Below, piece by piece: positions 1 to 9,100 of a DNA stretch of 19,099 nucleotides. The position numbers and the translations under genes are program-made. The notes under the pieces are model-generated. The model was not told where the DNA came from. It ran no database searches and was given only the letters and a program-made list of their open reading frames with translations. Source of the DNA: Dissophora ornata (lineage: Eukaryota; Mortierellomycota; Mortierellomycetes; Mortierellales; Mortierellaceae); NCBI GenBank assembly GCA_025201705.1, contig MU617210.1:1-19099 (forward strand), written 5' to 3'. Numbering within the stretch: position 1 is the first letter of the stretch; each line of letters opens with the position of its first letter.

Positions 1-760
1 TTCACCGTAGACCATGGCATGGTTTTTATTTACTTCTTTATTATTTTGTTTTCCTTTTCTCTTTTCTCTTTTCTCTTTTCTCTTTTCTCTTTATTATTTC
101 TTCTTACTGCTGCCAGTTTGCCAACCCGGCTAGGAGTAATCTTGGTCGGGTGGGTATGAGGGTGGGCCAACAAAATCCGAGAAGCAAGCTGCATCCGGCG
201 ATAGGGTAAGCCGCGATGTGGTCAAGTGAAATGGAGAACAGGAGCTGTTTGATGCTAATCGCCATTTTTTTTTTTTTTTTTTTTTGCGAATCTGTTTCGT
301 TCGACCTATTCGAGAATAATACCAAGTGTCTGGCCTCCCATTAATCCATCCGATCACCGGTCGACCCAACTGACTCGAAGAGAATACCGGATGCCCAATG
401 TGCGCCACAAAAGTAGATCGGTTCGGGATTATAGAGACTAGTCCTTGACCGATCATGGACACCTTCAATAAATCTTTTTTTTCTTTTTTTTTTTCAATGA
501 AAGATCTGTCCTTGACGTGAATGTGGAGGAGGGGTGGAGCTTCAGTTTGTGTAAACAGTCGTTCGACCATCTCGCGCGAGCAAAGTAGAAATCGTATTGT
601 TAGGCTACTACTTACAATTGCTCTCGCCACACCGACATACTAGGGGAATCAAATGATGATTTCCAAATTTTATCGATGCCATGGATGTGGTCGAGGTTGT
701 GCTTGTACGAGATGTTGTCGCGAGAGGAGAACAATAAAATACTTGCGATATTTGTAGTGC
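1..760. other. low-complexity flank, no supported gene
   Basis: No reading frame here has coding character or family resemblance. The stretch holds a pyrimidine heptamer repeat near its left end and two long T tracts (about 265-285 and 474-494). The longest frame on the minus strand (130-630) runs straight through these tracts as poly-lysine and looks fortuitous. It may be the 3' flank of the lipase-like gene to the right plus flank of a gene outside the window. Confidence 0.6.
54..88. repeat. heptamer microsatellite (CTTTTCT)x5
   Basis: Five consecutive copies of CTTTTCT run from 54 to 88, followed by a decayed sixth unit (CTTTATT, 89-95). It is a simple tandem repeat in non-coding sequence and probably length-polymorphic. 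Confidence 0.9.
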
Positions 761-761
761 C

Positions 762-767
762 TTTATT
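762..767 (-). promoter_or_regulatory. probable polyadenylation signal of the lipase-like gene
   Basis: TTTATT on the plus strand reads AATAAA on the minus strand, 13 nt past the stop codon of the minus-strand hydrolase gene. Position and sequence fit a cleavage/polyadenylation signal. Confidence 0.5.
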
Positions 768-780
768 TATCAAACAAAGT

Positions 781-2417
781 CTAAAGTCTAGCTTTTGGCT
801 GCTCCACCTCTTCAGCTTTAGGAGCTTCCCACATTCGGTCCAGGAATGCCGACATCAGGTTGGCTAACAAGAAAACCAATGACCATCACGTTAATATACT
901 TTCGAAATGAATGTGCGATGCCCTACAGCAATTCGTAACTCACCAGTTTCCTCTGGTTTCTCCAAGCTCAACAAGTGTCCGGTTCCTTCGATAGTGTCGA
1001 GTGATCCATACTTGCATTTGTTAAGCTTCATGTTCACCAACTCGGGTGGGCTGATGGGGACATGTAAAACATCACGCATGTCGGTTAATATCATGGCGAA
1101 TAAATAAAGCAGACGAATAGGTGGAGAAAGCGAGCACGTACTTGATGTCGGAGGTCCCGCCAGCAATGATGTGGACAGGGATGCGAAGCTCATTGAGTCG
1201 CTCGAACGCGTCATAAAGACCTGTGCCCACGCAAGCAAACGTGATGGCCTCCTGAAACTTGGGGCATTTCAAAGTGGTGCTGGTGGAGCCATCCTTGTCG
1301 GTGACATCCATCATACCATATTCCTGCGCAGAAGATCGAGAGGTCGTAGATGATTGGTAAATGGCGGCGTTCATAAATTGTTAAAGCACTACATCGTGAG
1401 GGAAATTCAGGCGTACCAGATAGAGATCAAGAGCCTCTGGATGCCACGATCGAAAGAATCGTCTCTCGAGCAGTTTGGCCCTGGCATCCGCCCTGCAAAG
1501 AAAAGACTCTTTATCTAAATTGATAGTTCCTTTGAAATAAAACTAGCAATATCCGACTATATTCAAGGTCTTACCTGTCTTTCCAGGTATCTCGTCGTTT
1601 TAGAGTAAGCTGCGCCATGGGATGGTCATCCAGCCCTGCATTGAGATAAATTGCCTTGGGAAACATTGTCGGGTCGATCGCCACAATCGCCGAGAAGGTG
1701 CCGGGCCGCAGCAGCTCTGCCAGAATACTGAGAACCAGGGGGATGTTAATGGCTGCCCAAAACTCTGCGAACTTTTTAACTGCAATGGAAATAAAGAACA
1801 GCCTTTCTTACAATGCACTCGCTCCGAAGCTACAAAGGAATTGAAAAGCAGGTCGGTTCCGTGATTTCGGTAGAATATTAGCTGTGTCACTGAGGGTCTA
1901 ACGAGAGCAATTGCGAAACATCTCTCGAGGCTCTTTTTGTACCTGTGTCCAACGCCAATGGGCTTCTTGAGATCAAAGGTGTCGACGATCTTCAAAATAT
2001 CTGTGGCATACGAGTACCAGTCGACTGGTGCAGCCCAATGTAATTAAGGGTTGATCGGGTTATTACGGCAGATACGACCTGTGCGCCTCATACACGCCTT
2101 GCGACAGCTGACTTACAGGTATTCTCCAGAACATCCTTGTTCATAACGGCGCTGTCGCCTTGGTTGCGGCAATCAAACGCATACATGTCGCTGCCAGTCC
2201 AGCGGGGGCTCAGCCTCCCCATAACCGGCTCCCATATCTCTTTGTGGAAGCCGTTGGCATGGGCGAAAATGATGGGAGGGGTGGCAGCTCCCTTGGCGGA
2301 GGGGGATGTGGGCATGCGTCGGTAGACATTGCATGCTAGGTTGAAGGAGGGCGTCGAGGCTGGCACGACATGGCGGACGATGTTGAAGCGCGAGCGGAAA
2401 GCGGATGCGGTGCTCAT
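781..2417 (-). CDS. Lpx1-like peroxisomal alpha/beta hydrolase (putative lipase)
   Basis: The spliced minus-strand model has eight exons: 2417-2117, 2024-1943, 1829-1812, 1727-1575, 1492-1417, 1323-1142, 1050-944 and 863-781. All phases close to give 333 residues. An in-frame ATG at 2477 would add 20 residues. Visible features are an oxyanion-type HANGF motif (residues 53-57), a nucleophile elbow GHSFGA with Ser128, a candidate acid Asp269, and the catalytic His296 in GTGH. The protein ends in Ala-Arg-Leu, a PTS1-type peroxisomal import tripeptide. The HANGF start and the LLRPGTF segment after the elbow resemble the fungal peroxisomal lipase Lpx1 family. The expected role is hydrolysis of an acyl ester in the peroxisome matrix; the substrate cannot be read from sequence. 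Exon 3 is only 18 nt long, so automated models may miss it. Introns are 80-113 nt. Confidence 0.88.
1812..1829 (-). other. 18-nt microexon carrying the nucleophile elbow
   Basis: This exon lies between a TTTGTAG acceptor and a GTAAG donor. It completes the catalytic Ser codon (AG|C), encodes F-G-A-S-A and supplies two bases of the next Phe. Without it the elbow would read GHS directly into ILAEL and lose the Gly that follows the nucleophile. Its length is a multiple of three, so skipping removes six residues and keeps the frame. Confidence 0.85.
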
Positions 2418-2710
2418 TTCGGGGGTGGATGTGGGGGGTCTGAGGGATGAGAAGGAAGCGAGGACGGCAATGAACACAGAGAGGCGCGGGAGGGGATGAC
2501 TAACAGCTCAGGAACCCTCCAGCACAAGGTTCTCGGGTTTAACTCCCCCGCTCGGCTCAACCCCCGATCATTCTGCCACTCCGAGCCAGTCTTTGTCTCT
2601 CGAAAAAATCGACTGGACAAACACGCTTTCTCTTAATCCGAATTGTGCTTTCCTGTGCTCTCTCCGCATGAGTCCCTGCTGCTCGCGTCGATCCCCAAAA
2701 CCTCCGGCGC

Positions 2711-2716
2711 CACGTG
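2711..2716. promoter_or_regulatory. E-box CACGTG
   Basis: This palindromic CACGTG is the core bound by bHLH factors (Pho4/Cbf1 type) in fungi. It sits between two divergent genes, so it could serve either one. A single hexamer can occur by chance. Confidence 0.3.
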
Positions 2717-3077
2717 GTCCTCCTCGAATCCCGTCTGCATCGCCACTATCGAGATGCTCTCCCTCGCTTCACATATAGTCGTGCCTGGCAAATAGAATCC
2801 CCCGCTGCCTTGGAGAGTGTGGCAAGGGCGGACGTCGGGCTGCAAGGAAGACAGGTGGGGCATATCGCTCCCTCTTTTCAAGTGTTCCGGGGACGAGGGT
2901 TTGACGATGGAGATGCAAGAGAAGAAAAGTCGTTTGCAATTTGGAAGGCCTTCCTTTGGGAGCCCCTCCTTGCAGAACACGTTGCATTGTTCCACAGCAT
3001 TAGCGTGCTTGCTCTACGATTGGACACGTAGAAAGCCGAGAAATGGAAACGTATTCCAATGCGCATCTGTCGTAGCA

Positions 3078-3083
3078 TATAAA
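3078..3083 (+). promoter_or_regulatory. TATA-box candidate
   Basis: TATAAA in the context CATATAAAG lies 124 nt before the start codon at 3207 and is followed by a pyrimidine-rich leader. Confidence 0.45.
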
Positions 3084-3206
3084 GACACAAAAGCACGCGA
3101 TAGTACCCTAGCTCACATTCACTTCTTGGCTCACTCAGACTACATCCCCCCACATCCTATTCCTTCCTTGTATCGACAGACTCAGTCCAGCATTAACTGA
3201 TAAAAG

Positions 3207-3981
3207 ATGTATGTTCAGTACCAGCGATTCCAGCTTGGCGGAAGGGCCGAGGAGGTCGAGGTTGCGACGAATCCGGTGACAGGGATGCAATATGTGCTTC
3301 TGCAGGACGTCCAAGATGTATTCCCAACAGCAGCTCGCTTTGAGCGGGATGGACGAGCTGTGAGATTCATGAGTGACGAGCAAGGAAGTAGGCAAGTCCG
3401 ATTGTGTCGACGCGTGGATGCGGCGGTCTGGTTTGCTTTCTGACGCCTTTTCTTCTTCCTTGTCCTGTCTCCTTGTTTCCATGGGTGTACACAGGTTGGA
3501 ACCTTGGAGGATCGCGCACTGCCCAGAGACTACATTGCAGGTCATACCTACTAGGCAAATTCCGTTTCCGTCGTCGACGATCTCGGAGAGCAGCGACTTG
3601 TTTTCCTCCCAGGCATACTACTGTCACACTCCCGCATCGACACTGCTGCCACCACAGGGCAACAAGGAGGACTGGCGCGACTATCTGGCACAGAAAGGGG
3701 TGCGCGCGGTGATCTTATTGGGCGTGTCGGTACTGAACGCGCAGGTGAACTACGTCGTGAGCATGAGGAGAATGGGGTCGTTTTCGCCCTATTGGGAGGT
3801 GGTGGGCGTGGGTCTGTACCTGCTACGCCTGGTCTGGTTCGTGATGCTGGTTGTTCTGGTGATCCAGGTAGTGTGGTTCCTGGTAACCACCCCGATATCA
3901 ACAAAGTCCATTTTTGAAATATGTGGTGCCGAAGTAACCACAGCAACAAAGTCCACGTACCAGCGTCTTTTCGACTTTTAG
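3207..3981 (+). CDS. orphan protein with C-terminal membrane segment
   Basis: The model is join(3207-3391, 3495-3981), 223 residues. The intron appears to be GC-AG, with a near-consensus GCAAGT donor at 3392. Only phase 2 joins the two coding blocks, giving a Gly-Ser-Arg-Leu-Glu-Pro junction. Residues 1 to about 80 form a compact domain with Y-V-L-L-Q-D-V-Q-D-V-F-P and L-E-P-W-R-I signatures. I recall similar N-terminal domains as frequent in Mortierella proteins, but I cannot confirm that here. A Ser/Thr/Pro-rich linker follows, then a charged helix near GNKEDWRDYL. A strongly hydrophobic stretch at about residues 164-193 should form one long or two short membrane helices. No catalytic motif is visible. 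An AATAAA lies 17 nt after the stop, and the next gene starts only 124 nt downstream. Function unknown. Confidence 0.7.
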
Positions 3982-3997
3982 AACAACGCAAATGCAG

Positions 3998-4003
3998 AAT
4001 AAA
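3998..4003 (+). promoter_or_regulatory. probable polyadenylation signal
   Basis: AATAAA begins 17 nt after the stop codon at 3981. Only 102 nt separate it from the next start codon, so the terminator of one gene and the promoter of the next are packed together. Confidence 0.5.
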
Positions 4004-4105
4004 TGTTAAGGGGTACTAATATGACAGCCCGAAGACAGCCCACGGAAACAGGTGTCGCGTTCATGAACTTCATTCCTCCATTTGAAAAAGAATCAGACCT
4101 ATCCG

Positions 4106-5451
4106 ATGGCACTCTTCAACTCGCAGTGGGCTACCGCCCTGGTTGAGTTGCCAACGCTCACATTCCACCATGCCCTACTTCCCCTCAGCATCTTTTCTGC
4201 CCTCCACGGCATCCGCATCTCCATGGCTTACCGTCAGGCCATCCAACACGCTGCTGAGCAGTCCCTCAAAGATGGGACTGTCCCCAAGCCTGCTCGCGTC
4301 CCCTGGGGCCAGGCCCTTGTGTCCGTCCTAGCCATGGCCCTTGGGGGCGGCTTTTCTGCGAGTACGTTTACTTGTTTCAAACCTCTTGCTCTCTCTCGTT
4401 TGTGGCTCGCTCGCTTGCCCTGCCTTTCTCTTTCTATCTCTCCTGATGCTACCTTTTCCCTGTCCCTCCTCCAGGCATGTTGCTCGGCATGCCCCCGTCC
4501 TGGCTCGGATCCAACGTCGTAGTGCCAACATACGCGCTCTCGTTCTTCTTGGTTCACTACACGTTCCTGTACGATGTCCTGAAGGACATGGTGCCCGCTG
4601 CTGTTCTCGATCCAATCTTGATTGTCGCCGATGGCTCCCTGAGAGCGTTGTCGATCGCCAAGCTGGGTGTGGACGGGTCCAGGATGCGATTTGCGGCAGA
4701 CAGCCATCAAGGCGGCGCGGGGATCGTGAGCGAGCCATGGTTTGCGATGATGCTATTGGGTGTGATTGCTGGCTCGGGTGGTGGTATGTTGGCAGATCTT
4801 TTGAAGCTGAAGGGCCATCAGTGGACCCTGTGTACTCCAACGTTCGTTCACTCTGCCACCTACGATATGAAGGCAGCCCTGCTGAGCGCATTTTTCTACG
4901 CTGCATCTACTTCACCGCAGTTCTATAGTCTTTTGCGTCAAGAGGAAACTTTGGAATATGGGCAAGGCAAGGGATCTTTGCTTGAGTCACAGGATGCAAA
5001 GGCCATGACAATGCTCCTCATGTGCACTCTGCTGCTAGGCCAACGCGCCGAGCCCGCTATCCTTCAACTGACTGGGATCAGCGTCTCACCCGTGGCCTGG
5101 ATCAATTCACTTCAGACAAAGATGGCGGTCTCGTTGAAGCGCAACGATGGTGGAGAACGCGAGGAAGTCCAGCTGGAAAAGATTGACAAGGATGATGAGA
5201 CAGCCTATCGGCCATTGAGAAGACGTGGTCGCCGAGCAGCAGGGAGCATCGAGGAAACGGCGGATGAGGCTGATGAAGAGGACAAAGACGAGGAGGAGGA
5301 GGAGCCAGTCAAAAGGAGTTCCCGGGGAGGTAAGAAAAAGGCGACCGGTACGAAGGCGGTCTCTCCTGCTCCAACGCCTGCAGTAGCAGCCGAGACGCCC
5401 TTGACGCGCAATAGCACCCGGGTTCGCAAGCCTGCTCGAAAGGATTTATAA
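4106..5451 (+). CDS. TRIC/TMEM38-like intracellular cation channel with charged tail
   Basis: The model is join(4106-4361, 4475-5451), 410 residues, with a 113-nt intron. The start is ATG 4106; an upstream TTG in frame is not needed. The membrane core has the internal-repeat pattern of TRIC channels: a Gly-rich segment (GGG, 80-82) followed by LLGMPP (88-93), and a second one, GSGGGML (185-191), followed by a conserved Tyr-Asp-Met-Lys helix region. Roughly seven hydrophobic helices fit the family. TRIC proteins are trimeric K+ channels of the ER/SR that supply counter-ions during Ca2+ release. Unusually, residues from about 330 form a cytosolic-looking tail: an acidic run (349-363), then Lys/Arg/Ser/Thr/Pro-rich sequence ending in Arg-Lys-Asp-Leu. 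That end resembles a dibasic ER retrieval signal, which is inference only. Membership rests on motif spacing judged by eye. Confidence 0.75.
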
Positions 5452-5496
5452 GGGGGCGAATGGGCATAGATATTCTGGGAGAGGGCAGGGGCACTA

Positions 5497-5502
5497 AATA
5501 AA
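5497..5502 (+). promoter_or_regulatory. probable polyadenylation signal of the TRIC-like gene
   Basis: AATAAA lies 46 nt after the stop at 5451 and before the promoter of the FYVE gene. Confidence 0.5.
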
Positions 5503-5977
5503 ACATGGTTGACAGGCCGGGTCAGGCCATCTCCCAGGCCGCTGTGACGTGGGACGGTCCTCTGGCACTGTTGTAGCGCACAATGCCATTGGGCAAAGCA
5601 CCTGTCACGTTGAACATGCATTTACGAAGCTGTGTGTCATAGGCAGATGCTATTTCCAGGACATCTCTCATCTCCTTTCTTCTCTTTTTCTTCATCAACT
5701 TCAACAACATCTTCTGTCCTTCATCCACCGCCTGCTCAGTCATCCCATCTCTGAAACCGCCTCACCCAAAGCTCCCCGCTCTTTCTTCCTGTATTGGAAA
5801 GTGCACCCTGCCCAGTCCATAGATCAAAGACGTCTTTCCTTGGTCCTGGCTGTCGTTCCGCTCCCCAAGCCCTGCCCGTATCTCTGCTTTTCCAGTCCGG
5901 TCTACTGCCATAGTCAGCCGGTCCGTCTGCCCCGCCTTCAGCCAGAGAAAAACAAACAAAGTCCCTCTCCTGACCCC
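5503..5977 (+). promoter_or_regulatory. promoter and 5' leader of the FYVE gene
   Basis: About 475 nt lie between the TRIC-like gene and ATG 5978. They contain a CRE-like TGACGT (5544-5549), an inverted CCAAT box (ATTGG near 5587) and long C/T-rich tracts from about 5665 on. The frame of the FYVE gene stays open across this leader from 5549 but has no ATG, and its translation is low-complexity, so I treat it as untranslated. Confidence 0.5.
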
Positions 5978-6068
5978 ATGCCCGCATCTCGTCCTCAGCA
6001 TCCCGAGTACCAGACAAAAACAACAATCCCAGCCTTCTCTACTATCCAACATCTTCAACCGCCGAAGG

Positions 6069-6109
<41 letters not shown>

Positions 6110-9100
6110 TACCGTTCTATTGTATCTAGTCCTCAAAGCAGCCCTCCAAATCTACCCCTCGATCGTTTCAACGCGCTTTCATCTTCCTTGTCTCTTGCTC
6201 GTCCCGAAGCGCCTCTGTCAGTCTGTAATAATGTTGCCGAAACCGCAAGACGTGGTGATAGCGTCCATTATACTGCGTCGGATTTCAATGCAGTCAAGGC
6301 CTTGCCGAGCACTGCCTCTGTCCCCTCTGCAGCCTGGGGACATCCCATCTCGAACTCCAGAAATGTAGTCGCGTTAGATGGTAAAGCTCAGCAGCATCAA
6401 CAGCAACATCAGGCCCAGGCCCAGGCTCAGGCTCAGTTTCAATCGCAGGCTCAGGCTCAGGCGCAGGCAAAGGCTCGAGGCCACAGTCACGAGCGAAACG
6501 CTTCTCAGATGATCGCGATTGCGGAGGCACGCCTGTTCACCCAGCAGTTGCACGAGCAACAGCAGCAGCAGCAGCATCAACATCAAAGCCAGCAAGGCTA
6601 TCAGCAAGATTATCCGCGCCGATCTGGTGTGGGAGCAAGACCACAGTCTATTACTGGACCGACGATGAGTGCAAGAGTAAGCACTGCGGCAAGCGCTACT
6701 GGTGGCGCGAGCCACGTCTTTGGAAGTGGAGGCGTTCATGGAGATGAGCCAACGGAACAGACGCTTCTTCTTGTGCGACCGGTCTGGGTGCAAGACCAGG
6801 ATGCCGCAGCTTGCTGCAACTGTGCCAGAACATTCAATGCTGTTCGACGCAAGGTAACGATACGAGCACGTGTTCTCTCATACTCTTATCCTAGTGATCT
6901 GTTTTTGTTTATTCCTCCATTCCGATTCGTGGTCTATGCTGGGACTATGTGCTGGCACGAGTTTCAATGGAGCGGTTGGGCATTTTGTTTTCCCCCAGCA
7001 TTTTTTCGCGCGGCGTCCGCTATGATATAAGGGAGTGAGTCATTGTTGGGATGAACACGATAAATGACGGAGAAACAAGAGGAGTAAGAGGAGGTTTGAG
7101 CACAAGATTCAGACCATCGCAAAGATGGCAGGTGGGAGCAGAAGAGTTGGGCGCAAAGGAGAGGCTCTGTTACTACGTCGCATTGTGTCTGCGCCCCCCA
7201 TCCTGCGCCTCCCATCCTACACCTCCCACCCTACGCCATGATCTTTTTAATGCGTTTGCGCTCCTGTGTGCTCCTGCCCCTGGGTAGTGGCGATGAGAGG
7301 AAATAGCCCGAAGGCGAGGGTGAGGGAGAATGCCTACAAGAACGCGTGCACCCCGCGCGTGCCAAAATGGCAATTATGGGTGGACGTGACGCGATCGGAG
7401 CACGGACCATTCTAATCCAAGACCCGACATTCCTGTGTCGCTGCTGCCTCAAGGACGCGTGCGCTGCATAGCGACGCCCGTCTATCTCCGACACTCGTCT
7501 CCTTGCTTTTTATTCTACCTCCCATTCCCTGCTAATGCCGCCGGCCACTTGCGCTTGCCTATCTTTCGCATCTGAACACATGTTTCTTTTGCTCACCAAC
7601 CTTATCGCTCAAGATACTGTACTAATGTGCTTCCTTCATCTCATCTCATCTCCCCCCTTGAATCTCACGCGGAATTTAAATACTACCTAACTTTAGCATC
7701 ACTGTCGTCAATGGTAACTGCCCGCCTATGATGTCGTCACGTCTTTCATCAATATACCCCATGATCCGCGCCTCGTAATAATGTGCGTTCGTGCTGCATC
7801 TTTGTACTTTCATAGTGGCCGAGTCTTTTGCCACGACTGCAGCGCCCGGAACATTGCTCTACCTCAGCTGGGCTATACCAAAGCTGTGCGAGTGTGTAAC
7901 GATTGCTTCGAAGTTGCTTATTTGGTGGCCTACTGTCTATCCGACGACCTTGGACCTTCCACACAGGTAGCATAAATTCCTGAGTTGCATTCTCTCTCGA
8001 TTTGTTTTGATCAACCTCACTCATGGTCGATCTACCGTACATTAGATCCATGGAGCGCGCGGCCTTTATGATCTCATCGAGACTAATGATGGTAAGCATC
8101 ACGTTGTGCCTGGCTTAATCGACTCCTCCATGAACAATTGCCCTAACATCTTTCACTCCTTGTAGAGAAAGCCATTAACAGTGTTTTAACTCACGGCGGA
8201 TTGGATGCTGCGATATATCTATGCAACATGGCCCACGGATACGAGCTTCACGCGCTAGCAACACTATCACTTGCTGCTCTCGCAGAGTATCGTAAGCACC
8301 CCCTACTGCCCATGTGATCTCTCATTCTCATTTCGATCAAAGGCTGCCGCAGTTTCTCATAACGGCTGTCATGTTTGAAATAGATGATATACAAAGCGTA
8401 ATCATTGCTAAACGAGCCATGCCTAAGCTTTTCCACTTGGTGTCGGCCTATGCTCAGCACGCCATTGCGCCTTCTCGACCCCCCTCTCCGCCCATGCCCC
8501 TGAATCGGACGATTCCCACAACGTTACTCCACACAAAGGATGTTAGGCAAATCGAGACAGTCGCTGTCATCCTCATGAACGTAGCTCAAATCGCCTTACA
8601 GATGGTTCCTGACAGTAAGTGGACCCCTCTCTTTCTCAATATCATCGCATCTATAATTAGTGTCTTTCAAAAAAGCCTCAGCAGATATTAACATCCAAGG
8701 CCTTTGATTGCTATAGGAACACTCGCTAAACAATTGGTCAATGAAGGTGCGGTTGATAGCCTAATGTGCCTTTGCGTGTACTTCCCGAATGGCGTTCGCA
8801 CCCGCGCTCTGGACGATGCGATTCGAGCCACGTCCATGGATCGAAATCGTTTAGTTGACAGTAGCGGGGATATTGCAATGCTGCGCTGGAAGAAAGCCCA
8901 AGTAGAAAGCAGCGTCGACAGCCACAGTCAACACCCGCCACAGAAACAAATGTACCAGGAAGGAGACGAATTCGAGGAAGGGTCACTGATCTCGATGGAC
9001 GACGCTTTTCATGCTCAGCTGGAGAGCCTGCAGGGACTTGCAGCAAAGTGCATGTCGATAATCGCTGCAGACGTGACAAATCAGGCGTTTATTGTGGACG

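Larger units (their letters stand above)
2418..3206. promoter_or_regulatory. divergent intergenic promoter region
   Basis: About 790 nt separate the lipase-like gene on the minus strand from the orphan membrane-protein gene on the plus strand. It contains a palindromic E-box CACGTG at 2711-2716 and a TATAAA at 3078-3083, about 124 nt before the plus-strand ATG. The last 100 nt before that ATG are pyrimidine-rich, as expected for a fungal transcription start region. The frames inside it have no recognisable coding content. Confidence 0.5.

Noticed and set aside
400..435. GGTTCGGGATT resembling a tRNA B-box
   Set aside because: No matching A-box or acceptor stem pairing is visible at the required distance.
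130..630. 166-residue minus-strand frame in the left flank
   Set aside because: It starts with a non-ATG codon, runs through poly-A tracts as poly-lysine and resembles nothing known.
2633..3200. Several overlapping frames of 90-127 residues on both strands in the divergent spacer
   Set aside because: None shows a domain or sensible splice context; the region has promoter features instead.
5549..5977. Upstream extension of the FYVE reading frame
   Set aside because: It begins at GTG, has no ATG before 5978 and encodes C/T-rich low-complexity sequence typical of a fungal 5' leader.
6374..6793. Leu-rich minus-strand frame opposite the FYVE gene
   Set aside because: Poly-Leu arises from reading CAG repeats antisense as CTG; the sense strand has the FYVE domain.
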